A stretch of 64,000 nt of DNA from an uncultured Anaerolineae bacterium (GTDB taxonomy: Bacteria; Chloroflexota; Anaerolineae; Anaerolineales; Villigracilaceae). Below the pieces are notes generated by a model. It ran no database searches and had not been told where the DNA came from. It saw only the letters and a program-made list of their open reading frames with translations. Positions 26,175 through 35,403 of this stretch are shown piece after piece. The stretch's first letter is position 1. Each line of letters begins with the position of its first letter. The DNA is taken from assembly GCA_937120535.1 (NCBI GenBank), contig CAKZJX010000054.1, positions 51,714 to 115,713 of the forward strand, read 5' to 3'. A program made the translations under genes and the position numbers.

Positions 26175-27812
26175 TCATTTCCAATCGATTCGGGTGATCA
26201 TCCCATCGTTGGTGATTTGAAAGGCTTGGCCGCTGCCGCTGTCCACTAACCACAGGTTGCCTTGATAGATCACGGCCAAAAAGTCTCCCACTTGTCCTTC
26301 GAGTGGTTGAGGCGCCCAAACCACGGGGTGGGGCTCTAGCCCCATTGCGTCGGCTGGGGGAAAGAGCACACGCCGATTCGATCCATCGCGATCCATGACG
26401 ACGACCCGATAGCGACTGGTCTCGCTTTGTTCGGGGAAGATGGCTTGCAGATAGGCCAGCTGGTGGGCCCGTTCTTTGCCGCTGATGCGCATCGAGGAGG
26501 CGGAAGGATAAGCGAACATGCCGACATTTTTGGCTAGCGGCAGGGCGATCTGATGCTCGAGGGAGTAGGCGATCAGGTCGAAGTAGGGCGATCCCTCAGG
26601 GGTCAAGGGAGGAGGCGCCGGCGCGTGGGTGACGAGGTAGAGAATGCGCCCGTCGGGGGACCAGGTCAGGGGGGGAATCCATGCCCAGTCGCTGTTGGTC
26701 TGGAAGGGGGTGATGCTCAGCACGGGGTACAGGATGCCTTTCTCTTGGTCAACTAGGCCAATTCCGTCAGGTCGAGCGTAGAGCAGGCGACCCTCGGTTG
26801 ACCAGGAGAAGATGGTGCCCCACCAGCCGTAGATGCCGCCGCTGTTGGTTTCGACCACTCGGCGTGGCTTGGCGGGTTTGCCGCCGGAGAGGAAGACACG
26901 GTAGAAGTCGTTGTTGGCTTGCCAACCTGGAGCGGCCAGGCGCGGCTCGGCCGTGGAGTATCCGAAGGTGGCTGTGGCGCTGGGCAACCAACCAGCGGGA
27001 TGAACGATGTTGGCAGCGCCGGTGACCGCTTGGGGGGAGCTCTTGCCGTCGGTGCGCACAACCCACAGGGTGTTGATCTCTTCGTCGCGCGGACGGGTGG
27101 AACGGCGGGTGAAGAGCAGGTAATCGCCTTTGGGCGAGAGGGCGAACACCCGTCCATCCAGGTCGCCGCCGGCGACCAGGGGCCGGCGGTTGCCGGTGGT
27201 ACCCTCCATGATCCAGGCGTTGCCGCCGGCCAACAGGGCCAGTTTGCCGGGAATGGACAAGGGAGCAAAGGCCGAGCGCGCGCCGATCATAAGGATCTCA
27301 GGGGAGGCCTTGCGCAGGAGAAGGGTTTTGATTAGCGTTCGGCTGGTCTCTACGCCGTCTTCGATCAAGATGCGCCAGGTGCGTTGTTCCAGGCCAGTCT
27401 GGCCTGGGGTAAGCAGGCGCATTTCGCCCTCTGGGAGGGCCTCGCTTCGCACCAGGCGTTTCTCGAAGGGGATTTCTACTTCCTCGGTGACGAAGGTCTC
27501 CTGTACGCGGCGGATGCGAATCTGATCGCCCGAGCGCAGAACGGCGTAGAGGGGCGGTTCGACTAGATCCAATGGGCCGAGGGTCAGGCCGGCCTGTTGC
27601 AGGGCTTGGGCTACGGTGCTGCCGAAGGGGACTTCGAGACGGCGCTCAAGGCCATCAGCGATCAGGGTCACGATGGTGCGCTCTCCAAGGGGCGTTAGCT
27701 GACAGGCTGTCAGCAGGGCTAGCCATAGGCTGAGTAGGATGCGATGGACTGGACCGGCTGGTCGCCCGATCGGTGAGAGGTAGGAGCGAGCGGCGTTGAC
27801 GAGACGGTTCAT
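26175..27812 (-). CDS. Lipoprotein with DUF348, G5 and beta-propeller domains
   Basis: The protein starts at 27812 with a basic N-terminus and a lipobox (LWLALLTAC). A DUF348 ubiquitin-like domain (about 45-100) and G5 domain (105-180) follow; they often bind cell-wall polymers. The rest (200-545) is a WD40/PD40-like propeller with repeated blades such as [13 protein letters not shown] and [13 protein letters not shown]. It likely monitors or scaffolds the surface. Starts upstream of 27812 would overlap the previous gene. It is followed by the envelope sugar genes. Confidence 0.75.
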   Translation of the reverse strand: MNRLVNAARSYLSPIGRPAGPVHRILLSLWLALLTACQLTPLGERTIVTLIADGLERRLEVPFGSTVAQALQQAGLTLGPLDLVEPPLYAVLRSGDQIRIRRVQETFVTEEVEIPFEKRLVRSEALPEGEMRLLTPGQTGLEQRTWRILIEDGVETSRTLIKTLLLRKASPEILMIGARSAFAPLSIPGKLALLAGGNAWIMEGTTGNRRPLVAGGDLDGRVFALSPKGDYLLFTRRSTRPRDEEINTLWVVRTDGKSSPQAVTGAANIVHPAGWLPSATATFGYSTAEPRLAAPGWQANNDFYRVFLSGGKPAKPRRVVETNSGGIYGWWGTIFSWSTEGRLLYARPDGIGLVDQEKGILYPVLSITPFQTNSDWAWIPPLTWSPDGRILYLVTHAPAPPPLTPEGSPYFDLIAYSLEHQIALPLAKNVGMFAYPSASSMRISGKERAHQLAYLQAIFPEQSETSRYRVVVMDRDGSNRRVLFPPADAMGLEPHPVVWAPQPLEGQVGDFLAVIYQGNLWLVDSGSGQAFQITNDGMITRIDWK

Positions 27813-27849
27813 ACGGTAGGACGTCCCGAAGGCCTGGCGGCGCTCAAGC

Positions 27850-28413
27850 TCATCGCGTTCGGCCCGAGATGGTGAGAATGCCATTGGCGATGGTGATGGA
27901 TTGGATGCGGAAGCCGGTGGCCACGGGCCCTAGCGAGCCGAGGTAGGCCTCTTCAATGATGGCAGTGATGGCTTTGTTGAGGTCCTCTGGCAGGGGGAAG
28001 GGGCCAAAGTCGGCGGCGGCGATCTGCAGGGAGGGCCGGCCATTTTCGTCTTGACCAACGTTTAGCACGATGCGGATGTTGGCCTCAAAGTACCCGCGCC
28101 GAGCCTTGCCGTAGATGGTGACGGCGTTGTCGCGCAGGTATACCTGGGGCTCGGTGAAGAGCGGTGAGGGCGTTGAAAGGAGTTTGTAGGTCAGGTAGGA
28201 AGTCAGTTGAACCTCGTCGATCTCGAGGGTGATCTCGCCGGTGGTGGCGCCGGCCTGTACGGCACGCTGAAGCTGGTTTTCCATTTGAAGCACGGCTTCA
28301 GGCGAGAAGGGGATCGGATGCTGGGGATATTCGGGTCCACCGACGAAGATGATGCACGCTACGCTAAAAGCCAAAACAGCTAACGATAGGAGCAGAGCAC
28401 GAGATGAGTTCAT
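27850..28413 (-). CDS. Secreted or lipid-anchored protein, unknown function
   Basis: The 187-residue product begins MNSSRALLLSLAVLAFSVAC, a signal peptide with a lipobox-like FSVAC. The body has a two-layer beta pattern (EITLEIDEVQLTSYLTYK, NAVTIYGKARRGYFEANIRIVL, FRIQSITIANGILTISGR) that could belong with LmeA/DUF2993-type lipid-binding domains, but I could not confirm this. It heads the minus-strand run with the propeller lipoprotein, 37 bases away. Confidence 0.6.
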   Translation of the reverse strand: MNSSRALLLSLAVLAFSVACIIFVGGPEYPQHPIPFSPEAVLQMENQLQRAVQAGATTGEITLEIDEVQLTSYLTYKLLSTPSPLFTEPQVYLRDNAVTIYGKARRGYFEANIRIVLNVGQDENGRPSLQIAAADFGPFPLPEDLNKAITAIIEEAYLGSLGPVATGFRIQSITIANGILTISGRTR

Positions 28414-28580
28414 GGTTCGAAACGACGTTCCATCAGGTTTGTGTACGCTGGTCAGGATGGCTGCAAGCGGAGATAGACCTCGGCAGGATCGGCTCGTGAG
28501 GGTTTTTTCGTACCGGGATGGAGAGACGCTCTGGGATCTCTGCGTCTCCGGATGAGCCGCTCCGTGGGAGGGAGATGCGG

Positions 28581-28607
28581 TTGCACGGGGGGATTTTCGG
28601 GTAAAAT
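28581..28607 (+). promoter_or_regulatory. Candidate promoter upstream of scpB
   Basis: TTGCAC and TAAAAT are only 15 bases apart, so it is a sub-optimal match. It is the best candidate in the 238-base divergent space, which also contains a hairpin (GAGACGC/GCGTCTC arms around 28527-28550). Confidence 0.3.
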
Positions 28608-28651
28608 GCTCAACATCCTTTCATGAGTTGTCAAACGGGAGTAATTATAGC

Positions 28652-29233
28652 ATGAGCGATTTGTCTTTCTTTCAAAGCGAGCTAACGGCTCGGGTGGAGG
28701 CGTTGTTGTTTGTGGCGGCGGAGCCGGTTTTGCCGAGCCAGTTGGCTGCTGCTTTGGAAGTGGATACAGATGAGGTGGAGCAGGCCTTGGGCGCGCTCGA
28801 GGAGATGCTGCGCGGACGGGGGTTGCGCCTTCAACGACATGCCGGCCGGGTGCAGTTGACCACGGCGCCAGAGTTTGCGGCAGCAATCGAGCGCTTCTTG
28901 GGGCTGGAGGCCACCACTCGCTTGAGCCGCGCGGCGCTGGAAACGCTGGCCATTGTGGCCTATCGACAGCCGATCACCCGCCCGCAGGTGGATGCCATTC
29001 GCGGCGTGAACAGCGATGCTATGTTGAAAAGTTTGCTCAGCAAGGGGTTGATTCAGGAGGTAGGCCGCGCTGAGGGGCCGGGCCGGCCGATCCTTTACGC
29101 CACCACGGCCGAATTTCTGCAGTTTTTCGGCTTGAATTCGCTCGCCGATCTGCCGCCGTTGGAGGTCAACGACAAGCCGACCGTTGAGGAAGCTTGCTCT
29201 CTCGATGGTGACTCTGCTGTAAAAATCGCTTAA
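28652..29233 (+). CDS. scpB: Segregation and condensation protein B
   Basis: A 193-residue ScpB with two winged helix domains: ELTARVEALLFVAAEPVLPS near the start and the conserved ALETLAIVAYRQPITRPQV, IRGVNSDAMLKSLL, and GPGRPILYATTAEFLQFFGL. ScpB binds the SMC-ScpA kleisin complex for chromosome condensation. The ATG at 28652 has CGGGAG before it. The usual partner scpA is not next to it, but rluB follows about 1 kb on, as in many genomes. Confidence 0.93.
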   Translation: MSDLSFFQSELTARVEALLFVAAEPVLPSQLAAALEVDTDEVEQALGALEEMLRGRGLRLQRHAGRVQLTTAPEFAAAIERFLGLEATTRLSRAALETLAIVAYRQPITRPQVDAIRGVNSDAMLKSLLSKGLIQEVGRAEGPGRPILYATTAEFLQFFGLNSLADLPPLEVNDKPTVEEACSLDGDSAVKIA

Positions 29234-29323
29234 TCGCTCAGATCGCTGGACGCGTCGAGACAAGCATTCTGTCCTCTCTGATGGGCTTTGTCCGTCAGGC
29301 GTTTTCTGATTTTCTGCTAACGA

Positions 29324-29704
29324 TCACTTTGGAACCTTGGTGCGGTGCGTTTTTCGGATGACAGCCCAAACGGCCTGAAACACCCATCCTCCGAGCCAAG
29401 CCATCCCAAACACGGCCAAAAAGGCAAATACGCCTGCCAAGTCTCCCCAGCCGGCAACGGTCTGGCGGACATACACCAGGTATCCCAAGCCACCCAGCAG
29501 GCCAACGCCGGTCACGATCAAAGCGCTTTGCGCGCCGAACCCAGCTGGCAACACGGTGAGTGCAGCGACGACTAGGGCGATCGGAACCATGCCGATCCTG
29601 CCTTGACCCCCCAAAGTCTCCCATCCCAGGCCGAACACCAACCCGATCCAAACCACGGCGCTAATGACCAGCCACCAGCCGATCCAACGAATAAGGTGAT
29701 TCAT
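29324..29704 (-). CDS. Small multi-pass membrane protein, unknown function
   Basis: The 126-residue product has four hydrophobic helices (about 8-28, 38-58, 62-82, 88-115) and a basic tail (RKTHRTKVPK). No family could be recognised. It is flanked by scpB on the other strand and a long gene-poor gap, so it seems to stand alone. It may have its own promoter in the gap. Confidence 0.5.
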   Translation of the reverse strand: MNHLIRWIGWWLVISAVVWIGLVFGLGWETLGGQGRIGMVPIALVVAALTVLPAGFGAQSALIVTGVGLLGGLGYLVYVRQTVAGWGDLAGVFAFLAVFGMAWLGGWVFQAVWAVIRKTHRTKVPK

Positions 29705-29986
29705 GATTTCACTCCTGAAAAAATGTTCTATGCAATTTAACCCCTTGCGTTGGGGATCGTTTTAGGATGGAGAAGCCATGGTGGCGGGTTCTCGCAAGCT
29801 TTTCTGGAGGGAGTGGATAAAAAGGGGATGTTTTCACACCGAGACACAAAGACACGGGGAGGCTCTGTGATCTACCTGTTGCGTTCCCATGTGAGTCACG
29901 TTGCACGGCGGGGTGGAGGCCGGATCCCACGCACAGGCCGACCCCGAAGGGAAGGACGCCGAGCGAGGCCAGGATCTCGCTCGCCT

Positions 29987-30009
29987 AGCGCGACGCTCGC
30001 GCTGTTTTT
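29987..30009 (+). terminator. Intrinsic terminator without an upstream gene
   Basis: AGCGCGA and TCGCGCT form a perfect stem around a CGC loop, followed by GTTTTTC. The gene to the left runs the other way, so on the plus strand it can only end an untranslated transcript. Confidence 0.7.
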
Positions 30010-30184
30010 CTTGCCGTGTGGTCCAGAAGCCTTGCAGGCAGCCTGGAAACGTTTGATGTCCTGCTTCAACCGACGTCCATGGCACAAGCAGCGTTTTTCC
30101 AGCTATCCTGCTCATGAGTTTATCGAACCTATAATTTAGCCGCTCTGTTCTGGAAGGGGGCCGGCCAATTTTGGCCGGGGGCGG

Positions 30185-30190
30185 TATAAT
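30185..30190 (+). promoter_or_regulatory. -10 box of rluB, leaderless spacing
   Basis: TATAAT is followed by only 10 bases before the ATG at 30201, giving a nearly leaderless transcript. Confidence 0.5.
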
Positions 30191-30200
30191 GCTGTTCACT

Positions 30201-30950
30201 ATGCAAGAGCGATTACAAAAAATTTTGGCGCGCGCTGGGTTTGGCTCGCGCCGTTCTTGTGAGGAGTTGATCCTGGCCGGCCGCGTGCGGGTGAACGGTC
30301 AGGTGGCCGAGCTGGGTCAGAAAGCCGACCCGCTGATCGATCACATCACCGTGGATGGCCGTCCGCTTCCTCGCTCAGAACCGCTGGTATACATTGCCCT
30401 GAACAAGCCGCGCTTTGTCTTGTCTACGGTGGATGCGGAGCGAGGCGATCGCCGTCGGACGGTGCGCGATTTGGTGGATGTGCCAGAGCGGATCTATCCG
30501 GTGGGCCGGCTGGATTTTGAGTCGGAAGGATTGCTCCTGCTCACCAACGATGGCGACCTGGCCAATCGCCTGATTCATCCTCGCTATGAGCATGAAAAAG
30601 AATATCGGGTGTTGGTGGCGCGCCGGCCCGACCAGGACCAGCTAGAAGCCTGGCGTCATGGGGTGGTGTTGCCTGATGGCACGCGCACCTTGCCGGCCGA
30701 GGTAGCGGTTTCGCAAACCTTAGGAAAGGGCGCCTGGCTAAGGGTGGTGATGCGCGAGGGGAAGAAGCGCCAGATTCGGGAGATCTGCGCTCTGCTGGGG
30801 CTACCGGTGGTGCGTTTGGTGCGCGTGCGGATCGGCTCGTTGCACTTGGGGACGCTTAAACCCGGTGCCTGGCGCTTTCTGACGCCGCAAGAGGTGGAGG
30901 CGCTCAAACGCCCTGCCTCACCTTCTCGCAAACACCAGACCTCGCGCTGA
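30201..30950 (+). CDS. rluB: RsuA/RluB family pseudouridine synthase
   Basis: The 249-residue enzyme has an S4 RNA-binding domain at 1-60 (RLQKILARAGFGSRRSCEEL) and a catalytic domain with D105 in PVGRLDFESEGLLLLTNDG. It isomerises a uridine in 23S rRNA (RluB) or 16S/other rRNA sites; subfamily choice is based on the closeness to scpB. The start is set at 30201 because a TATAAT lies 10 bases ahead and no Shine-Dalgarno sequence is seen; 30189 is inside the -10. It ends 4 bases from greA on the other strand. Confidence 0.88.
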   Translation: MQERLQKILARAGFGSRRSCEELILAGRVRVNGQVAELGQKADPLIDHITVDGRPLPRSEPLVYIALNKPRFVLSTVDAERGDRRRTVRDLVDVPERIYPVGRLDFESEGLLLLTNDGDLANRLIHPRYEHEKEYRVLVARRPDQDQLEAWRHGVVLPDGTRTLPAEVAVSQTLGKGAWLRVVMREGKKRQIREICALLGLPVVRLVRVRIGSLHLGTLKPGAWRFLTPQEVEALKRPASPSRKHQTSR

Positions 30951-30954
30951 ACGC

Positions 30955-31419
30955 TTACTCGATTTTGAGAATCTTAAAGGTGAGTTTGCCGGCCGGCGTC
31001 TCCACTTCCACCACATCCCCAACGCGGCGGTTCAACAAGGCGCGGCCGATGGGCGATTCGTTGGAAATGCGGCCATTGCGCGGGTCGGCTTCCTTGGCCC
31101 CCACGATGTGATAGGTCTCCGGCGGCAAGTCCTCCTCTTGAATGGTCACATGGGAACCCAGACCGACCACGTCTCGATTGGGCTCCTTCTCGATGATGAC
31201 CGCATTGCGGATGATGTACTCTAGTTCCTGAATCCGACCTTCCAAGAAGGCCTGATCCTCCTTGGCTTTGTGGTAATCGGCGTTCTCCGAGAGATCGCCC
31301 ATCTGGATGGCAGCGCGCAGGCGTGCTGCTAGTTCGGCGCGTCGAGGGCCGGTCAATTCTTTAAGTTCTGCTTTGAGGCGTTCTAGTCCTTCAGCGGTAA
31401 GGTAAATTGGTTCGTTCAT
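30955..31419 (-). CDS. greA: Transcription elongation factor GreA
   Basis: A 154-residue GreA with the N-terminal coiled coil (YLTAEGLERLKAELKEL to LEGRIQELEYIIRNAVII) carrying the acidic tip (GDLSENADYHKAKEDQ), and the C-terminal FKBP-like domain (VTIQEEDLPPETYHIV, SPIGRALLNRRVGDVVEV). It rescues backtracked RNA polymerase by stimulating transcript cleavage. Length is standard. It converges with rluB, with no terminator visible between them. Confidence 0.96.
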   Translation of the reverse strand: MNEPIYLTAEGLERLKAELKELTGPRRAELAARLRAAIQMGDLSENADYHKAKEDQAFLEGRIQELEYIIRNAVIIEKEPNRDVVGLGSHVTIQEEDLPPETYHIVGAKEADPRNGRISNESPIGRALLNRRVGDVVEVETPAGKLTFKILKIE

Positions 31420-31585
31420 ATATCTTCGTTACAGTGAAATGTCTCTGAGAAAATCCTTGTTCGGTTCCAGAGTTCGATCGGCGGAGAAGAACATAACCGA
31501 CAAGCTCTCTTTACACCCAGGAGAAGATCGCTCGTCTGGTAAGGAGCGTTTGTTGCCTTGGAAGGTAAATCGATATTTTACCAGA

Positions 31586-32737
31586 CTATGGCTTTACGAG
31601 AGGGTTGAATAATTTCTGATGTTCTTCGGTGGCGTAGCGATCGGTCATGCCGGCGATGTAATCGCAGAGGGTGCGCTCCAGGCCGCGCAGCGGGATGATC
31701 TTCTGGATGTGTTCGGGCAGCATGGAAGGTTCTTTGCGATAGGCATGAAACAGATCCGAGATGATGCGTTCGGCTTTGACCTGCATGCGCATCACGCGGT
31801 GATGGCGGTACATGTTGCGGTAGAGAAAGTCCTTCAGTTCCCGATTGCGGCGATGCATTTCCTCGCTGAAGCCGACAAGGTTGTAGGGCAAGCGTTGTAC
31901 GTCGAGGGGAGATTTTACGCCGCTGTCCTTGATGCGCTCGTAGGTAGTGGTGATCAAGTCGGTCACTTCTAGCCCAATCAGTTCGCGGATCAGGCGATGG
32001 CGATCCATCTCTGCCAATTCAGGCCCCTGCCAGTGGATGGCGGCGGTGAGCGTTTCCCATAAGGTGATGCCACTCAGCATAGGCGGCGTGATCATGCCCG
32101 AACGCAGTCCGTCGTCTAGGTCGTGCGCAGTATAGGCCAGTTCGTCGGCGACGTTGCTGACCTGGGTCTCCAGATTGCCGCGCAGTTCGGGGTTATAGGC
32201 CGAGGCGTCGGCCACGTCGTATTCGGTTTCGTGTTTGACGATCCCTTCGCGCACTTCCCAGGTCAGGTTCAGACCTGGAAATTCTGGATAGCGTTGCTCT
32301 AGCTCAGTGACAATACGCAGGGATTGCTTGTTGTGATCAAAGCCGCCGTGGTCTTTCATCAGACGGGCCAGGGCGGCCTCGCCGGCATGACCAAAGGGAG
32401 GATGGCCTAGGTCGTGGGCCAGGCAAATGGCTTCCACCAGGTCTTCGTTGAGGCCTAAAGCACGGGCGATACTGCGGCCGATCTGGGCCACTTCCAGGGT
32501 GTGGGTGAGGCGAGTTCGGTAGTAATCGCCTTCGTAATAGATGAATACCTGAGTTTTGTATTCCAGGCGTCGAAAGGCGGTGGTGTGCAAGATGCGGTCG
32601 CGATCGCGTTGAAAGGCAGTGCGACATTCCGGCTCCCGATCCAGATAGGCGCGCCCCTTGGAGTTCCGGCTGCGAACGGCATAGGGCGCAAGGGTTTGAT
32701 CTTCAATTTCTTCCAGTCTCTGACGGGTGTAGTACAT
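31586..32737 (-). CDS. dgt: dGTPase family triphosphohydrolase
   Basis: The 383-residue enzyme has the HD-domain metal residues in RTRLTHTLEVAQIGRS and CLAHDLGHPPFGHAGE, the dGTPase-type RDRDRILHTTAFRRLEYKTQVF and later EGIVKHETEYD. It cleaves dNTPs to nucleosides and triphosphate. The longer reading frame back to 32959 was rejected: the tRNA lies next to it and the region before 32737 has a -10 box on this strand (TATTAT at 32764-32759), giving a short leader. Met at 32737 starts the conserved YYTRQRLEEIE sequence. Confidence 0.92.
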   Translation of the reverse strand: MYYTRQRLEEIEDQTLAPYAVRSRNSKGRAYLDREPECRTAFQRDRDRILHTTAFRRLEYKTQVFIYYEGDYYRTRLTHTLEVAQIGRSIARALGLNEDLVEAICLAHDLGHPPFGHAGEAALARLMKDHGGFDHNKQSLRIVTELEQRYPEFPGLNLTWEVREGIVKHETEYDVADASAYNPELRGNLETQVSNVADELAYTAHDLDDGLRSGMITPPMLSGITLWETLTAAIHWQGPELAEMDRHRLIRELIGLEVTDLITTTYERIKDSGVKSPLDVQRLPYNLVGFSEEMHRRNRELKDFLYRNMYRHHRVMRMQVKAERIISDLFHAYRKEPSMLPEHIQKIIPLRGLERTLCDYIAGMTDRYATEEHQKLFNPLVKP

Positions 32738-32932
32738 GGCGTGTGTGGTGAACGTTGTATAATAAGACAGGTGTTTTCTTGCGCGGGGCATGGTTTCGGC
32801 CGGCAAGCGGCGCAAGATCAAGCAGCGATCGCAGGATGTTGTCCAGTGGTGGGAGCAGGGTTGGGTTGAATCACACTGCTGCCCGCTCAGCAGGATGGTG
32901 AGGGCGTTGTCCCTAAGGCAGGAGAGGCAAGA

Positions 32933-33017
32933 TGGGGCGAGTGGGACTCGAACCCACACGGACGCAAAGCCCAGCGGTTTTTAAGACCGCGGCGTCTGCC
33001 TATTCCGCCATCGCCCC
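32933..33017 (-). tRNA. tRNA-Leu(UAA)
   Basis: The minus strand folds as a class II tRNA: acceptor GGGGCGA pairs with TCGCCCC plus discriminator A, D-arm GCGG..CCGC-like, anticodon stem GCGGT/ACCGC with loop CTTAAAA (anticodon TAA), a long variable arm (TGGGCTTTGCGTCC) and T-arm GTGGGTTCGAGTCCCAC. CCA is not encoded. A perfect TTGACA-type promoter lies just upstream. Confidence 0.97.
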
Positions 33018-33027
33018 AGTGAGCATG

Positions 33028-33055
33028 ATTCTAACCGAAGAGGAAAAATTGTCAA
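33028..33055 (-). promoter_or_regulatory. Promoter of tRNA-Leu(UAA)
   Basis: TTGACA (33055-33050) and TAGAAT (33033-33028) are 16 bases apart on the minus strand, very near consensus, and 10 bases from the tRNA 5' end. Confidence 0.75.
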
Positions 33056-33228
33056 GAAACGAAAACGCTCGAGATCGGCAATTTGAGGTTCTCTGGTTTC
33101 GTATGTTCAGTTTACTGTCCTCTAACAGAAATCTAACGCACTTCCTATAAAAATATTCCAAGTTCTTCTGAGCGAGTTCGATCTTCATTCGGTTGCAACA
33201 TCGTCATCTCTCTCAAGGAGGTTGAGTC

Positions 33229-34386
33229 ATGCACAACGCTCGCAATCTGCTTGCTCTGGCGATGATCATTGTTTTGACGCTGGTCGGGGCACGTCCTTCG
33301 CAAGCCCAAGAGGGATTGGTCATCTATTCTGAGTATCCTTCGATCGTGGTTGGCATTGGGGAGACGCTGAATCTCGATGTGACTGTGCGCGTCCCCGAAT
33401 CAGGTATTGTGGCTCTCGATGTGAGCGACTTGCTGGATGGTTGGACAGCGGAATATCGAGGCGGGGGGCGGGTGATTCGTTCGATCTATGTAGAGAAGGA
33501 CGAGCCGGCCCGCCTTCAACTGCGACTCATCCAGCCCGAAAGGATCGCGGCCGGCACATATCGCTTCCAGCTGGTGGCCCGTTGGGGCGAGACGACGACA
33601 ACATTTCCGATCGAGTTGATTGTTCAGGAAAAAACGCCGGCAAAGTTGACCCTTCAAACCGATTTCCCGGTCGCACGCGGCGGTTCAGAGACCACCTTTA
33701 GCTTCAACGCTACCCTCAAGAATGAAGGTGGTGAGGACATTTTTGCCACGCTCTCTGCCGATGCACCTCGCGAGTTCAAGGTGACGCTGCGTGCTGCCGG
33801 CAAGGATATTACCAACCTGCCGACTGAAATCAAGGCCAACGCCTCGCAGCGGATCGACATCTCGGCCGAGCCATTGACCAGCCTGCCGGTCGGCAGCTAT
33901 CCGATCACTATCCTAGCCCAGAGCGAGACAGCCGAGACCTCGCTGGTGTTGACCGCAGAGGTGCTCGGTCAGCCGCAACTGACTTTGACCACGCCCGATG
34001 GCCGGCTCTCTGGCGATGCCTACATCGGCGAAACCACGCCGATCAAACTAGTCCTGCGCAACACGGGCAACTCGCCGGCCTTCGGCGTGCGCTTGTCGGC
34101 TTCCTCGCCTACCGGCTGGCAGGTCACCTTTCAGCCAGAAGAGGTGACAGAGGTGCCAGCCAACAGTGAAGTGGAAGTGAAAGCCAACCTCAAGCCGGCC
34201 GACCGAGCGGTGGCAGGCGATTACATCGTCACCTTCCGCGCCCAACCCAAGGAGGGAGGCAGCAAATCGGTTGATTTTCGCATCACGGTACGCACCTCCA
34301 CCCTGTGGGGCGTGGTGGGCATTGCCTTGATTGCTGTAGCGCTGGCGATCGTCGGCTTGGCCGTCGTCCGCTTTGGCCGTCGGTGA
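33229..34386 (+). CDS. Secreted NEW3-domain protein, C-terminally anchored
   Basis: The 385-residue product has a signal peptide (NLLALAMIIVLTLVGARPSQAQ), three Ig-like NEW3-type repeats (about 27-130, 130-245, 250-355; each with LTLTTPDGRLSGDAYIG-like strands and NTGNSPAFGVRL or EGGEDIFATL motifs) and a C-terminal TM helix (WGVVGIALIAVALAIVGLAV) with a basic end. AAGGAGG precedes the ATG. It forms an operon with the ABC ATPase and permease downstream, so it is probably an accessory extracellular part of that exporter. Confidence 0.82.
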   Translation: MHNARNLLALAMIIVLTLVGARPSQAQEGLVIYSEYPSIVVGIGETLNLDVTVRVPESGIVALDVSDLLDGWTAEYRGGGRVIRSIYVEKDEPARLQLRLIQPERIAAGTYRFQLVARWGETTTTFPIELIVQEKTPAKLTLQTDFPVARGGSETTFSFNATLKNEGGEDIFATLSADAPREFKVTLRAAGKDITNLPTEIKANASQRIDISAEPLTSLPVGSYPITILAQSETAETSLVLTAEVLGQPQLTLTTPDGRLSGDAYIGETTPIKLVLRNTGNSPAFGVRLSASSPTGWQVTFQPEEVTEVPANSEVEVKANLKPADRAVAGDYIVTFRAQPKEGGSKSVDFRITVRTSTLWGVVGIALIAVALAIVGLAVVRFGRR

Positions 34387-34452
34387 GCGAAACGAGCGTC
34401 CAGAGCAGGAGCCCCTTAGCTCCTCTCCGGACCCTTTTCCTAGGAGGTGAGC

Positions 34453-35403
34453 ATGGATCATCCGGTCATCGAAGCGCAAAACCTGACCAAGCAATACGGC
34501 AACTTCACTGCTGTGAAGGACCTTAACCTGATCGTTTCGGCCGGTGAGGTTTTTGGCCTGCTCGGTCCGAACGGGGCCGGCAAGACCACCACCATTCTAA
34601 TGTTGCTGGGCCTCACCGAGCCCACGCGCGGCCAAGTGCGCGTCTTGGGCCTTGACCCTACGCGTTATCCCCTGAGCGTCAAAGCGCGCGTGGGATATTT
34701 GCCTGACCAAGTGGGCTTTTATGACGATCTCACGGCGCGCGAAAACCTAAGCTACATTGCCCGCCTGAACGGTCTCTCTGGCAAAGAATTGAACCTTCGG
34801 GTAGAGGAAGCCCTAGAGCACGTTCACTTGCGCCGCGTGGCCGATCAGCGGGTGGGGACCTTTTCTCGAGGCATGCGGCAACGCCTGGGGTTGGCTGACG
34901 TACTGCTCAAACGTCCCCAACTGATTATTATGGATGAGCCGACCCAAGGCTTGGACCCCGAACTGGCGCGTGAGTTCCTCGGCTTGATCCACAGCCTCAA
35001 GCAGGAAGGGATCACCATCCTGCTCTCCTCGCATCTGCTACATCAGGTGCAAGAGGTATGCGATCGGGTGGGCTTGTTCCATCGTGGCCAGATGGTACTG
35101 GAGGGAACGGTGCCTGATCTGGCGCAGAAGGTGTTGGGCGGGGCGTACGTGATCGGCGTGCATGCCGAAGGCTCGCCCGAGGAGCTGCAGAACGCCCTGC
35201 GCATGGTGTCTCAGGTGAGGGCAGTGCACTCGGTTGCTTCCGATAGGTATCAGGTCGAGGCCCAAAGCGATGTGCGCGCCGAAATCGCCCAAGCAGTGGT
35301 CCAGGCAGGTGGGCGTTTGTTTGGCCTGACCATCCAACATCAGAATTTGGAAGAAATTTATCGGCGCTACTTCGAGGAGGCGAAAGATGCTCAAGCTGCT
35401 TGA
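34453..35403 (+). CDS. ABC transporter ATP-binding protein
   Basis: The 316-residue protein has Walker A ([10 protein letters not shown]), the signature [15 protein letters not shown], Walker [14 protein letters not shown] and the switch His in LLSSHLLH, then a C-terminal domain typical of ABC-2 exporters ([17 protein letters not shown]). AGGAGG sits 5 bases before the ATG; an in-frame GTG at 34447 is unlikely. It overlaps the permease gene by 17 bases and follows the NEW3 protein, forming a three-gene efflux operon of unknown substrate. Confidence 0.95.
   Translation: MDHPVIEAQNLTKQYGNFTAVKDLNLIVSAGEVFGLLGPNGAGKTTTILMLLGLTEPTRGQVRVLGLDPTRYPLSVKARVGYLPDQVGFYDDLTARENLSYIARLNGLSGKELNLRVEEALEHVHLRRVADQRVGTFSRGMRQRLGLADVLLKRPQLIIMDEPTQGLDPELAREFLGLIHSLKQEGITILLSSHLLHQVQEVCDRVGLFHRGQMVLEGTVPDLAQKVLGGAYVIGVHAEGSPEELQNALRMVSQVRAVHSVASDRYQVEAQSDVRAEIAQAVVQAGGRLFGLTIQHQNLEEIYRRYFEEAKDAQAA

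Larger units (their letters stand above)
29705..30200. other. Gene-poor region with strong hairpins and a repeat-like string
   Basis: This 496-base stretch has no credible ORF. It holds a low-complexity string near 29836-29860 (ACACCGAGACACAAAGACAC) of a type that recurs between genes in several phyla, an 8-bp stem (CGAGCGAG 29960-29967 with CTCGCTCG 29976-29983), a strong terminator at 29987-30009, and the -10 box of rluB at its right end. A small RNA transcribed rightward is possible. Confidence 0.6.

Noticed and set aside
29834..30199. 121-codon minus ORF in the gene-poor gap
   Set aside because: Composition is unlike the other proteins, no domain, and it runs through the hairpins.
32738..32959. 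Longer N-terminus of dgt
   Set aside because: It has no homologous features and would run up to the tRNA; a -10 box lies between it and the conserved start.
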